A stretch of DNA of 42,711 nucleotides from contig UCIT01000042.1 in assembly GCA_900472625.1 (NCBI GenBank), positions 2,285-44,995 of the forward strand, in the 5' to 3' direction. This DNA comes from Hyphomicrobiales bacterium (GTDB taxonomy: Bacteria; Pseudomonadota; Alphaproteobacteria; Rhizobiales; Rhizobiaceae). A program made the position numbers and the translations under genes. A model generated the notes under the pieces. That model searched no databases, had not been told where the DNA came from, and was given only the letters and a program-made list of their open reading frames with translations. Shown piece after piece: positions 1 to 7,958 of the stretch. Each line of letters opens with the position of its first letter. The stretch's first letter is position 1.

Positions 1-65
1 TGGGGAGATCGGCTGGGCGTGGCCGCTCGTTCCAACCTCAACGTTCTGAAAAGAGCATGCCGCGG

Positions 66-116
66 GTCGATCTCCCCCCTTGAGGGGGAGATGTCCGGCA
101 GGACAGAGGGGGGTGC
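66..116. repeat. Rhizobiales-type palindromic intergenic repeat
   Basis: Two adjacent hairpins are visible. ATCTCCCCC (70-78) pairs with GGGGGAGAT (84-92) around a 5-base loop, and TGTCC (92-96) pairs with GGACA (101-105), followed by a G-rich tail that could pair with the first C-run. This composite (C-run palindrome, then TGTCCGGCAGGACA, then GAGGGGGG) is the form of a very common dispersed intergenic element in Rhizobium, Mesorhizobium and relatives. That recognition is from memory. It lies upstream of the first permease gene, outside any credible coding region. Confidence 0.7.
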
Positions 117-191
117 CACGCACGCAAACCCATCGAAAACCGCGCAACTCACCGCACCCGCAAAGCACCCCGCACCCCCCCGGCCTGCGAC

Positions 192-1139
192 ATGATCGCC
201 CTCCTGCCGCGCCGCATCGCTGGCCTCGCCCTCACGCTTCTTGTCGTCTCGCTGCTGATCTTCGCCGTCATGGACATGCTGCCGGGCGACCCGGCCTCGG
301 TCATGCTCGGCACCTCCGCCGCGCCGGAAACGCTGGCCGCGCTGCGCCATGAGCTCGGTCTCGAACAGCCGCTGCTGCTGCGCTACCTCGCATGGCTGGC
401 CGGCGTGTTCCGTGGTGATCTCGGCCAGTCCTACACCTACGGCGTCCCGGTCGCCGGCCTGATCATCGAACGCCTCGCTGTCACCCTGCCGCTGGCGCTG
501 ATGGCCATCGCGCTATCGATCGCCATCGCCATCCCGCTCGGCGTGCTCGCCGCGTCGAGGCGCGGCGGCGTCATCGATGCCGTCGCCTCGGTCTTCTCGC
601 AGGTCAGCATCGCCGTCCCGGCCTTCTGGGTGGCGCTGCTGCTCATCATCCTGTTCTCGACCACCCTCGGCATCATGCCGGCCGGTGGCTTTCCAGGCTG
701 GAGCGCCGGCGTCTGGCCGTCGCTGAAGGCGTTGATCATGCCATCGGTGGCGCTGGCCCTGCCGCAGGCGGGCGTGCTCACCCGCGTCACCCGCTCGGCG
801 GTGCTCGACACCATGCACGAGGATTTCACCCGCACCGCCAAGGCCAAGGGCCTGTCGGCAAGCAGGGTACTGTGGTGCCACTCGGTGCCGAACGCGATGA
901 TCCCGATCCTTACCATTCTCGGCCTGCAGTTTACCTTCCTTGTGGCCGGCGCCGTGCTGGTCGAAAATGTCTTCAATCTTCCGGGCCTGGGCCGGCTGGC
1001 GTTTCAGGCGCTGTCGCAGCGCGACATCGTCGTCATGCAGGATGTCGTGCTGTTCTTCGCGGCGCTTGTCATCGTCATGAATTTCATCGTCGATCTCTCC
1101 TATCTGGCGATCGATCCGCGCCTTCGAAAGGGGATGTGA
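192..1139 (+). CDS. ABC transporter permease, DppB/OppB type
   Basis: This is an inner-membrane permease subunit of a peptide/opine/nickel-class ABC importer, 315 aa. An N-terminal membrane segment (about residues 9-29) is followed by the LPGDPA motif at 30-35 that is typical of DppB-like permeases. Further hydrophobic segments lie near 97-120, 137-160 and 178-196. The EAA loop that contacts the ATPase is visible at about 211-235 (RTAKAKGLS, then HSVPNA). It is followed one base later by the DppC-type partner, so the two are co-transcribed. No binding protein or ATPase gene for this system is in the window; they may lie upstream of base 1. The substrate cannot be read from sequence, but the downstream amidase suggests an amide or peptide-like compound. 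Confidence 0.93.
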   Translation: MIALLPRRIAGLALTLLVVSLLIFAVMDMLPGDPASVMLGTSAAPETLAALRHELGLEQPLLLRYLAWLAGVFRGDLGQSYTYGVPVAGLIIERLAVTLPLALMAIALSIAIAIPLGVLAASRRGGVIDAVASVFSQVSIAVPAFWVALLLIILFSTTLGIMPAGGFPGWSAGVWPSLKALIMPSVALALPQAGVLTRVTRSAVLDTMHEDFTRTAKAKGLSASRVLWCHSVPNAMIPILTILGLQFTFLVAGAVLVENVFNLPGLGRLAFQALSQRDIVVMQDVVLFFAALVIVMNFIVDLSYLAIDPRLRKGM

Positions 1140-1140
1140 G

Positions 1141-2004
1141 ATGGCGCCCGTGGTATCCGCCGAGATCGCCGTCCGTCGCCGCCGCATGCGGCTCTCTAAG
1201 CGCATGAACCTCGTCGTCGGCGCCGCCGTGGTAGGGCTCCTGGTCGCCATAGCCCTCCTATCACTGGTATGGACGCCGCTGCCGCCTGCCAAGATGCAGA
1301 TCATCCACAAGCTGCAGCCGCCCTTCTCCTTCGGCCTGCTCGGCACCGATCAGTTCGGCCGCGACGTGCTGTCGATGCTGATGGTCGGCTGCTGGAATTC
1401 GCTGTCGATCGCCATCGTCGCCGTTGCCATCGGCGGCACGCTGGGATCGATTGCCGGTATTTCGGCCGCCGCCTTTCGCGGTGCGTTCGAAAGCCTGCTG
1501 ATGCGCGTCTGCGACGTCATCTTCGCCCTGCCGCCGATCCTGTCGGCGATGATGCTCGGCGCCTTCCTCGGCCCCGGCCGGCTGACGGCGATCATCGCCA
1601 TCGCCACCTTCATGATCCCGGTCTTCGCCCGCGTCACGCTGGCAAGCGCCCTGCAGGCCTGGAGCCGCGACTACGTGCTCGCCGCCCGCGCGCTCGGCAA
1701 CACCCGGTTCACCATCTCCGTCAGGCACGTGCTGCCGAACATCATGAGCGGCATCATTGTCCAGGCGACCATCCAGCTCGGCCTCGCGGTTCTGACCGAA
1801 GCCGGCCTCAGCTTCCTCGGGCTCGGCCTCGCGCCGCCCGCCCCGACATGGGGCAGGATGCTGGCCGACGCGCAGACCTATCTCGCCCTTGCCCCCTGGC
1901 TCGCCATCCTGCCCGGCCTTGCCATCGCGATGACCGTCTTCGGCTTCAACATGCTCGGCGACGGCCTGCGCGACCTGCTCGATCCGCGCGAGGCCAGCCG
2001 CTGA
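1141..2004 (+). CDS. ABC transporter permease, DppC/OppC type
   Basis: This is the second permease subunit (287 aa) of the same importer. It has the short basic cytoplasmic N-terminus and first membrane segment typical of DppC (about 23-45), then the LGTDQFGRDVLS motif (about 68-79) characteristic of the family. The EAA loop is at about 177-206 (ARALGNTR, then HVLPN), and the protein ends with the GDGLRDLLDPR tail seen in DppC proteins. The start follows the dppB-like stop by one base, which suggests translational coupling. In-frame ATGs at 1186 and 1204 are alternatives, but they would remove the N-terminal tail. The amidase gene begins about 50 bases downstream on the same strand. Confidence 0.93.
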   Translation: MAPVVSAEIAVRRRRMRLSKRMNLVVGAAVVGLLVAIALLSLVWTPLPPAKMQIIHKLQPPFSFGLLGTDQFGRDVLSMLMVGCWNSLSIAIVAVAIGGTLGSIAGISAAAFRGAFESLLMRVCDVIFALPPILSAMMLGAFLGPGRLTAIIAIATFMIPVFARVTLASALQAWSRDYVLAARALGNTRFTISVRHVLPNIMSGIIVQATIQLGLAVLTEAGLSFLGLGLAPPAPTWGRMLADAQTYLALAPWLAILPGLAIAMTVFGFNMLGDGLRDLLDPREASR

Positions 2005-2052
2005 ATTCGACGACCTGCCGATTTTGACGAAGAGATTTTGAAAGACGACGCC

Positions 2053-3456
2053 ATGACCGAGATCGACCTGAGTATCCGCGAGCTGAAACGGCGCTTTGCC
2101 GACAAGAGCCTGTCTCCGCTGGAATACTGGCTGGCGCTCGAACCGCATATCGCCGCCTGGGAACCTCACATCGCGGCCTTGTATCTCTATGATCCCGATG
2201 CCGCCCGATCCCAGGCAAAGGCCTCCACGGAACGTTGGGCGCGGGGCGAAACGCTTGGCCCGCTTGACGGCATCGCTGTGACATTGAAGGAACTGATCGC
2301 CACCAAGGGCCAGCCGGTGCCGCTCGGCACGAAAGCCGTCGAACTCAAGCCCGCGCTCGAAGACGCGCCTATCGCCGCCCGCATGCGCGAGGATGGCGCC
2401 GTCATCTTCGCCAAGACCACGTGCCCGGATTACGGCATGCTCTCGTCGGGCCTCTCGAGCTTCCACAAGCTCAGCCGCAACCCGTGGGACATCACCCAGA
2501 ACCCCGGCGGCTCCAGCGCCGGCGCCTCGGCCGCTGCCGCCGCCGGCTATGGCCCGCTGCACATCGGCACCGATATCGGCGGCTCGGTGCGGCTGCCCGC
2601 CGGCTGGACCGGCATTTTCGGCTTCAAGCCCAGCCACGGCCGCATCCCGGTCGATCCCTATTACGTCGGCCGCTGCGCCGGGCCGATGACCCGCACGGTG
2701 GAGGATGCCGCGCTCGCCATGGCCACGCTCTCGCGCCCCGACTGGCGCGACGGCACCAGCCTGCCGCCCAATGATTTTGACTGGACCGACCTCGACATCG
2801 ACGTCACGGGCATGCGCATCGGCCTGATGCTCGACGCCGGCTGCGGCCTTGATGCCGAGGACGAGGTCAAGGCGGCGGTGCTGGAAGCGGCGAAACATTT
2901 CGAGAAGGCCGGCGCCACCATCGTCCCGGTCGGCCCGGTGCTGACGCGCGCCATGCTCGATGGTCTCGACAATTTCTGGCGCGCCCGCTTCTGGGGCGAT
3001 ATCGAGGGGCTGAGCGACGAGCGCCGCGACAGCATCCTTCCCTATATCCATAGCTGGGCCAAGGGCGGCGCGGATGTCAGCGGCGTTGATGCGGTCAAGG
3101 GCTTCAACCAGACGATCGAGATGCGCAAGACCTGCGGCGCCTTGTTCGAAGGCGTCGACGCGGTGCTGTCGCCGACCAACCCGATCGTCTCTTATCCGGC
3201 CGAATGGGCCTCGCCGACCAATGATCCGGCAAAGCCTTTCGAGCATATCGCTTTCACCGTGCCGTGGAACATGTCGGAGCAGCCGGCCTCGTCGATCAAT
3301 TGCGGCTTCTCGCGCTCCGGCATGCCGATCGGCCTGCAGATCGTCGGCCCGCGCTTCGACGACATGCGCGTCCTGAAGATGTCGAAGGCTTTCGAAACAT
3401 GGTCCGGCGGCGTCACCGCATGGCCGAAACCTCCGGCAAAGCTGCCCGTCAGCTGA
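2053..3456 (+). CDS. amidase (amidase signature family)
   Basis: This is a 467-aa amidase signature hydrolase that would cleave a carboxamide or related C-N bond in the cytoplasm. The Ser-cisSer-Lys triad is intact: Lys79 in AVTLKE, cis-Ser154 in the glycine/serine loop NPGGSSAGAS (150-159), and nucleophile Ser178 in DIGGSVRLP. The C-terminal part (PIGLQIVGPRFDD) is also typical. The ATG at 2053 is used here; a TTG at 2038, preceded by GAAGAGA, would add five residues. It follows two peptide-type ABC permeases and is probably in their operon, so a role in processing the imported substrate is a fair inference. GatA is unlikely because gatB and gatC are absent and the sequence resembles stand-alone amidases. 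The stop overlaps the convergent nlpC/p60-type gene by 8 bases. Confidence 0.9.
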   Translation: MTEIDLSIRELKRRFADKSLSPLEYWLALEPHIAAWEPHIAALYLYDPDAARSQAKASTERWARGETLGPLDGIAVTLKELIATKGQPVPLGTKAVELKPALEDAPIAARMREDGAVIFAKTTCPDYGMLSSGLSSFHKLSRNPWDITQNPGGSSAGASAAAAAGYGPLHIGTDIGGSVRLPAGWTGIFGFKPSHGRIPVDPYYVGRCAGPMTRTVEDAALAMATLSRPDWRDGTSLPPNDFDWTDLDIDVTGMRIGLMLDAGCGLDAEDEVKAAVLEAAKHFEKAGATIVPVGPVLTRAMLDGLDNFWRARFWGDIEGLSDERRDSILPYIHSWAKGGADVSGVDAVKGFNQTIEMRKTCGALFEGVDAVLSPTNPIVSYPAEWASPTNDPAKPFEHIAFTVPWNMSEQPASSINCGFSRSGMPIGLQIVGPRFDDMRVLKMSKAFETWSGGVTAWPKPPAKLPVS

Positions 3457-4306
3457 TCGGACGGCGATAGCCGTTCGGCTGCTCGTAGAGCCAGCCGATG
3501 CGCTGCACCGCCTCTTCGAAATTCTCGCGCACGACAGTCATCGTGTGGCCGGTCGCATGGATGATCGTCTCTTCGTCTTCCATCACGGCCACATGCCCCT
3601 TCCAGAAAACCAGGTCGCCGCGCCGGAGATCGTTGCGGTCGATCGGCTCGCCGAGGCCTGCCGCCTGCATATCGGTGTCGCGCGGTGCGCTGCGGCCGGT
3701 CATCAGCATGGAAAGCTGCACCAGCCCGGAGCAGTCGATACCCAGTCCCGAACGCCCGCCCCACAGATAGGGTGTCTCCAGAAAACAAGCGGCGATATCG
3801 ACATAGTCGGCGACATCGAGCGCGCCGATCGGCTGCACATGCTTGGCGAAGATCGCCGTGCCGTCCTCCAGAACAGCATAGTGGTTGCCGCGCGCCTCGG
3901 CCGCGCCCGTAATCCTTACCCGGCTACCCATGGAGAGGATCTGGCTGTAGGGTTTGCGCAGTTCCGGCTCGCGGTAGAGGAAGGTGCGCTGCACGGTGAC
4001 GATATGGGTCGGTTCAGCCGCGGCATTGCCGATCGCCTCTTCCGGCAGATACCCGACATAGCCGTCCAGTACCGCCTTCACCCAGCACCAGCCGTCAGCC
4101 CGGTCGAACACGGTGACCTCTTCGCCGTAGAGCAGCTCGGTATCGATCCCCGACGCCGCATCCGGCTTCGGCTTCAGCCCGATAACCGGCGCCACGATCC
4201 GCGCCGGCGTACCAACGACGAAGCGCGGGGCCTCGACCTGTCCTTCCAGTTGGCGCTCGGCGAGATCGGCCCGGTAGGCGTTCAGGCGGCGGTCGGGCAG
4301 GGTCAT
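3449..4306 (-). CDS. NlpC/P60 family cell-wall peptidase with SH3-like domains
   Basis: This is a 285-aa protein of the gamma-D-glutamyl-diaminoacid endopeptidase type (YkfC-like), expected to act on cell-wall peptides. Residues about 30-160 form bacterial SH3-like modules (for example DGWCWVKAVLDGYVGYLPEE at 71-90). The C-terminal NlpC/P60 domain carries catalytic Cys192 in GIDCSGL, His238 in KGHVAVM and a third polar residue at His250. PYLWGGRSG precedes the nucleophile, as is usual. I see no signal peptide, so it may be cytoplasmic and work in muropeptide recycling, as YkfC-like enzymes do. It starts 15 bases after the marR-like gene and is probably in its operon. Confidence 0.9.
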   Translation of the reverse strand: MTLPDRRLNAYRADLAERQLEGQVEAPRFVVGTPARIVAPVIGLKPKPDAASGIDTELLYGEEVTVFDRADGWCWVKAVLDGYVGYLPEEAIGNAAAEPTHIVTVQRTFLYREPELRKPYSQILSMGSRVRITGAAEARGNHYAVLEDGTAIFAKHVQPIGALDVADYVDIAACFLETPYLWGGRSGLGIDCSGLVQLSMLMTGRSAPRDTDMQAAGLGEPIDRNDLRRGDLVFWKGHVAVMEDEETIIHATGHTMTVVRENFEEAVQRIGWLYEQPNGYRRPIS

Positions 4307-4321
4307 GTCATCGTCCTCGCA

Positions 4322-4666
4322 TTACAGTTTGCGACCCTGCTCGCGCACGCGGTCGCCGAGTTTTTCCAGATAGAGCGCGCCGCCGACGGTGCGCTTGATC
4401 AGCACGTTGCGCCGGTCGCTCGCGTCGCGCACCCGGTCCACCAGCCCCATCTCGCCCATCGTGTCGAGCGCCCGGGTGATCACCGGCTTGGTCACGTTGA
4501 GTTCGGCCGCCAGCCCTCGCACGGTATGCGGCGGCGGCACGAGATAGATATGCAGCAGGATCGCCATCTGGCGCAATGTCAAATCGCGGTCGTCGTGGCG
4601 AACCTGGTCGAGCGAAACCCCATGCCAGAGCCCCAGCGCCTGCGACGCGGTCAATTCGATCGGCAC
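4322..4666 (-). CDS. MarR-like winged-helix transcriptional regulator
   Basis: This is a small (114 aa) predicted DNA-binding regulator. The central part reads as a MarR-type winged helix: LTLRQMAILLHIY, then TVRGLAAELNVTKPVITRAL as the helix-turn-helix, then a wing around RVRDASDRRNVLI. It is shorter than most MarR proteins (about 140 aa), mainly at the ends. The start is GTG at 4666, supported by an AGGAGG ribosome-binding site four bases upstream. It precedes the NlpC/P60 gene by 15 bases on the same strand, so it may regulate that pair. The ligand is unknown. Confidence 0.85.
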   Translation of the reverse strand: MPIELTASQALGLWHGVSLDQVRHDDRDLTLRQMAILLHIYLVPPPHTVRGLAAELNVTKPVITRALDTMGEMGLVDRVRDASDRRNVLIKRTVGGALYLEKLGDRVREQGRKL

Positions 4667-4727
4667 GGCCCCTCCTGCATTCGTTACGCCTGCGTTCCAT
4701 TTTCCGGCACGCGGTGTCGCAACGCAA

Positions 4728-4751
4728 TGGGGCGGCGGATTTGCCGCCCCA
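4728..4751 (-). terminator. hairpin downstream of the aminopeptidase gene
   Basis: TGGGGCGGC (4728-4736) pairs perfectly with GCCGCCCCA (4743-4751) around a 6-base loop. It lies in the gap between the pepA-like stop (4840) and the marR start, in the correct orientation to end the minus-strand aminopeptidase transcript. The following bases (TTGCGTT) are only modestly T-rich, so it is a plausible but not ideal intrinsic terminator. Confidence 0.45.
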
Positions 4752-4839
4752 CAGGGTGAATAAAATTTTAACGATCGGGCTTTCCTTGTTTACGCAACGC
4801 CGGACGGAAAACCGCTTCACACTTTTCTCGAGCGTTGCT

Positions 4840-6228
4840 TTAGCGCACGCTCTCGCGGATGTGGTGATAGAGCGCCCGGATTGCCTGAGCCTCGCCGCCA
4901 CCCGGCGAATGCGGCCGTTCCGACGGCGCCCAGCCGTAAATGTCGAAATGCGCCCAGCTCTTCGCCTTGCTGACGAAGCGCTTGAGGAACAGTGCCGCGG
5001 TGATCGCGCCCGCCATGCCGCCGGCAGGCGCGTTGGTGATGTCGGCGAATTTGGCGCGGATGTCCTTCTCGTAGCCGGCATAGAGCGGCAGCCGCCAAAG
5101 CGGATCGTCGGTCTCCAGGCTCGATTCCATCAGGTCCTGCGCCAGTTCCGTGTCGTCGGTGAAGAACGGCGGCAGGTCCGGGCCAAGCGCCACGCGCGCG
5201 GCGCCCGTCAGTGTCGCCATATCGATCATCAGATCGGGCTCTTCCTCGTCGGCATAGGCGAGCGCGTCGGCCAGGATCAGCCGGCCCTCGGCGTCGGTAT
5301 TGTCGATCTGGACGGTCAGGCCCTTGCGGCTCTTGTAGATATCGCCCGGACGGAAGGCGTTCGACGAGATCGAGTTCTCGACCACGGGGATCAGAACGCG
5401 CAGATCCACCTTCAGCTTGGCGTCCATGATCATCAGCGCCAGGCCCATGACATTGGCAGCACCCCCCATATCCTTCTTCATCAGCAGCATCGAGGAGGCC
5501 GGCTTGATGTCGAGGCCGCCGGTGTCGAAGCACACGCCCTTGCCGACCAGCGTGATCTTGCGGTGGCCCTTCTTGCCCCAGCGCAGGTCGAGCAGCCGCG
5601 GCGCATCGGCGCTGGCGCGGCCGACCGTGTGGATCAGCGGGAAATTATGCTTGAGGTCGTCGCCGGAAATCACCGAGAGCTCGGCCTTGTAGTGCGCGGC
5701 GAGCCCCCGGAACGCCGCTTCCAGCTCGTTCGGTCCCATGTCGTTGGTGGGCGTGTTGATCAGGTCGCGGGCAAGGAATACGCCGGCCAGCTGCCGCTTG
5801 ATATCGGCGGCATCGGCATCCCTGGGGATCATCAGCGTGCCGGCCGGCTGCTTTTCGGATTTGTAGCGGTCGAATCGATAGCTGCCGAGGCCGAAGCCGA
5901 GCGCCAGCCGGTTGGCCGTCAGCGGTGCCGTCTCGATATGCCAGTCGCCGGCCGGCAGAGAACGCGCCAGCTTGCCGGTGATATAGGGCTGTTCCGAGGG
6001 GTTGCTCCCGAGGCCGAACAGTGCGCCGCCGAGATGGCCCTCGGCAGTCGGGATCAGCAGCAGGGAGCCGCTCTCGGCCTTGTATCCGGCCTTTTTAGCC
6101 CAATCCAGCGCGATCGGATCGATCGTCCCGGTCTCGATATGGGCGGGTGTGACGGCGAAGATCGGCAGGGTCGAGCCGCCCTTGCTGTTGAAGGGCGTCG
6201 GTCTCTCGATGAGCTGGAACGGGGGCAT
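4840..6228 (-). CDS. leucyl aminopeptidase family protein (M17)
   Basis: This is a cytosolic two-metal aminopeptidase of family M17, 462 aa, releasing N-terminal residues from peptides. The C-terminal catalytic half holds the expected residues: Lys230 and Asp235 in VGKGVCFDTGG, Lys242, Asp253 in MKKDMGGAA, and the signature NTDAEGRL with Asp312, Glu314 and catalytic Arg316. The N-terminal half (1-150) is less conserved, as in PepA/PepB proteins. The start ATG at 6228 is preceded by a purine-rich stretch. It is transcribed divergently from the tadD-like gene across a 144-base region containing an inverted repeat. Many rhizobia carry more than one M17 enzyme, so I leave the symbol blank. Confidence 0.92.
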   Translation of the reverse strand: MPPFQLIERPTPFNSKGGSTLPIFAVTPAHIETGTIDPIALDWAKKAGYKAESGSLLLIPTAEGHLGGALFGLGSNPSEQPYITGKLARSLPAGDWHIETAPLTANRLALGFGLGSYRFDRYKSEKQPAGTLMIPRDADAADIKRQLAGVFLARDLINTPTNDMGPNELEAAFRGLAAHYKAELSVISGDDLKHNFPLIHTVGRASADAPRLLDLRWGKKGHRKITLVGKGVCFDTGGLDIKPASSMLLMKKDMGGAANVMGLALMIMDAKLKVDLRVLIPVVENSISSNAFRPGDIYKSRKGLTVQIDNTDAEGRLILADALAYADEEEPDLMIDMATLTGAARVALGPDLPPFFTDDTELAQDLMESSLETDDPLWRLPLYAGYEKDIRAKFADITNAPAGGMAGAITAALFLKRFVSKAKSWAHFDIYGWAPSERPHSPGGGEAQAIRALYHHIRESVR

Positions 6229-6262
6229 TGTCTATCCTTCGGGGGCGTCCGGGAATCGCATT

Positions 6263-6288
6263 TTAACGGTCTGTTAGGGTTAACAGAC
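6263..6288. promoter_or_regulatory. inverted repeat / CtrA-like motif in divergent pepA-tadD promoter region
   Basis: GTCTGTTA (6269-6276) and TAACAGAC (6281-6288) form a perfect 8-bp inverted repeat with a 4-base spacer. The same stretch contains TTAA at 6263-6266, seven bases, then TTAG at 6274-6277, one base away from the CtrA consensus TTAA-N7-TTAA. The repeat is about 85 bases upstream of the tadD-like ATG and about 40 bases upstream of the aminopeptidase ATG, a sensible place for a shared operator. The regulator is not identified. Confidence 0.4.
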
Positions 6289-6372
6289 TATTGCTTGAGT
6301 GAAGATTGCGTCAAAGCCTTTCCCTGTTCCGCTTCTAGGTCAGGCGCCGATTTCGGATTTCAGGAACGCGCC

Positions 6373-7203
6373 ATGCCTGCTTTGGTCAAGACACCCCTAT
6401 CGACACGCCTTCTCCAGTGCTCCGCGATCGCGCTGGTGGCATTGACGCTGGCCGGCTGCAACACCACCAAGGACAAGATGACCACGGGCTCGATCCCGGT
6501 CGCGCTGAACAAGCCGGTCGAGACGATGAACGACCAGGAAGTCCGCTCCGCCACCGAGCGCGTCGGCCAGGCCTACGAGAAGAACCCGCGCGATGCGGCA
6601 AACGGCGTCAACTACGCCAATCTGCTGCGCATGCAGGGCAGGGACGCGCAGGCGCTCGCCGTCATGCAGCAGGTGGCGATCGCCAATCCGAACGATCGCA
6701 GCGTGCTCGCCGCCTACGGCAAGGCGCAGGCTGCCGCCGGCCAGCTGCAGCAGGCGCTCGATACCATCGGCCGCGCGCAGACCGCCGACCGCCCCGACTG
6801 GAAACTGGTCTCCGCTCAAGGCGCCATCCTCGATCAGCTCGGCCGCTCTGCAGAGGCCCGCCAGCGCTACCGCGACGCGCTCGACCTGCAGCCGGGTGAA
6901 CCGTCGATCCTCTCCAATCTCGGCATGTCCTACGTGCTGACAGGCGATCTCAGAACCGCCGAAACCTATCTGCGCCAGGCGGCCGGCCAGCCGGGCGCCG
7001 ATAGCCGCGTCCGTCAGAATCTCGCGCTCGTCGTCGGTCTGCAGGGTCGTTTCCCGGAAGCCGAGCAGATCGCCCGCCGCGAGCTCTCGCCGCAGCAGGC
7101 CGACGCCAATGTCGCCTACATCCGCTCGATGATGTCGCAGCAGAACTCCTGGCAGAAGCTTGCTGCCAAGGATGTCGGCAACGCCGACAAGACCGCCAAC
7201 TAG
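6373..7203 (+). CDS. tadD: TadD-like TPR lipoprotein of the Flp/Tad pilus
   Basis: This is a 276-aa predicted outer-membrane lipoprotein with tetratricopeptide repeats. TadD/pilotin-like proteins of this kind help assemble or localise the Tad secretin. The N-terminus has a basic region, a hydrophobic stretch and a lipobox LAGC at about residues 30-33, followed by a Thr/Ser-rich tether. From about residue 60 there are TPR-like helices (NYANLLRMQGRDAQALAVMQ, and PSILSNLGMSYVLTGDLRTA near 177-196). The ATG at 6373 gives a proper signal peptide; much longer in-frame extension upstream crosses the aminopeptidase gene and is not credible. It is separated from tadC by a convergent lysE-type gene, so it is not in the cpa operon. 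Confidence 0.88.
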   Translation: MPALVKTPLSTRLLQCSAIALVALTLAGCNTTKDKMTTGSIPVALNKPVETMNDQEVRSATERVGQAYEKNPRDAANGVNYANLLRMQGRDAQALAVMQQVAIANPNDRSVLAAYGKAQAAAGQLQQALDTIGRAQTADRPDWKLVSAQGAILDQLGRSAEARQRYRDALDLQPGEPSILSNLGMSYVLTGDLRTAETYLRQAAGQPGADSRVRQNLALVVGLQGRFPEAEQIARRELSPQQADANVAYIRSMMSQQNSWQKLAAKDVGNADKTAN

Positions 7204-7213
7204 AACCTGATCG

Positions 7214-7846
7214 TCACCGGCCCCGCAGGCCGGAAATGACGAGCTGCAGGCCAAGGCCAGCCATCACGGTGCCCGCCAACCTGTCGATCCACGCCTTCGC
7301 CGAGAGATAGACGCGTCGCGGATGCCGCGCCGAGAAAGCGTAGGCAACGATCGTGTACCACCCCGCCTCCACGGCAAAGACGCCGATCGGGATGGCGACG
7401 ATCAGCCCGATCGGAATGCTCTGCGGTAGCAGCGCCGCAAAGATGCTGGCATAGACGACAATGGTTTTCGGATTGCTGATCTGGGTGAGGAACGCGCTCA
7501 TGAAGCTGCGGCCGACGGCGCACGTGCCCAATGCGGTCTCCCCCATATCGAGCGGATCACTGGCGCCACGCCAGATTCTGAAGGCGATATAGATCAGGTA
7601 GATGCCACCCGCGACCTTCAGCGCCAGGTAAAGCCATTCGAACTGCGACAGCAGCGCCGTCAACCCGGCCAGCGCCAGGATACTGAACACCACGCCGCCC
7701 AGCCCCATGCCGAGCGCCGCCGCAAGTCCATCGATGCGCGAGCGCGACACGGCGATCCGTGAGACCATCACGAAGCTCGGACCCGGGCTCATGGCGCCGA
7801 TCGACAGCGCTGCGGCAATGCTGAGGAAGACGCTGAGAGAAGACAT
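7214..7846 (-). CDS. LysE/RhtB family amino-acid exporter
   Basis: This is a 210-aa inner-membrane protein of the LysE/RhtB superfamily, which exports amino acids or related metabolites. The family hallmark near the N-terminus is present: SIGAMSPGPSFVMVSRIAVS (15-34). About six hydrophobic segments follow, with a conserved-looking region LTQISNPKTIVVYAS around residues 116-130. The chosen ATG (7846) has GGAG upstream; an in-frame extension to 7939 would add a polar 31-residue tail atypical of the family. It sits between tadC and tadD and faces tadD with only 10 bases between the stops. Nothing suggests a pilus role; it looks like an unrelated gene inside the locus. The substrate is unknown. 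Confidence 0.9.
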   Translation of the reverse strand: MSSLSVFLSIAAALSIGAMSPGPSFVMVSRIAVSRSRIDGLAAALGMGLGGVVFSILALAGLTALLSQFEWLYLALKVAGGIYLIYIAFRIWRGASDPLDMGETALGTCAVGRSFMSAFLTQISNPKTIVVYASIFAALLPQSIPIGLIVAIPIGVFAVEAGWYTIVAYAFSARHPRRVYLSAKAWIDRLAGTVMAGLGLQLVISGLRGR

Positions 7847-7958
7847 GGCCGGCTCCGCAGGGATAGAGGGGATTTCTCCGTTTCTCCCATGCTTTTGTGC
7901 TGACGTCCATAAAAAGCAGGCCACCGTAGCGACCGACAATCCGAGGCCGATGTCGTTC

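Noticed and set aside
1261..3246. 661-codon open frame on the minus strand across the permease and amidase genes
   Set aside because: It lies antisense to genes with clear motifs; long shadow frames are expected in GC-rich DNA, and its translation is low-complexity without domain motifs.
4576..6372. In-frame extension of tadD far upstream
   Set aside because: It crosses the aminopeptidase gene; the ATG at 6373 gives a proper lipoprotein signal.
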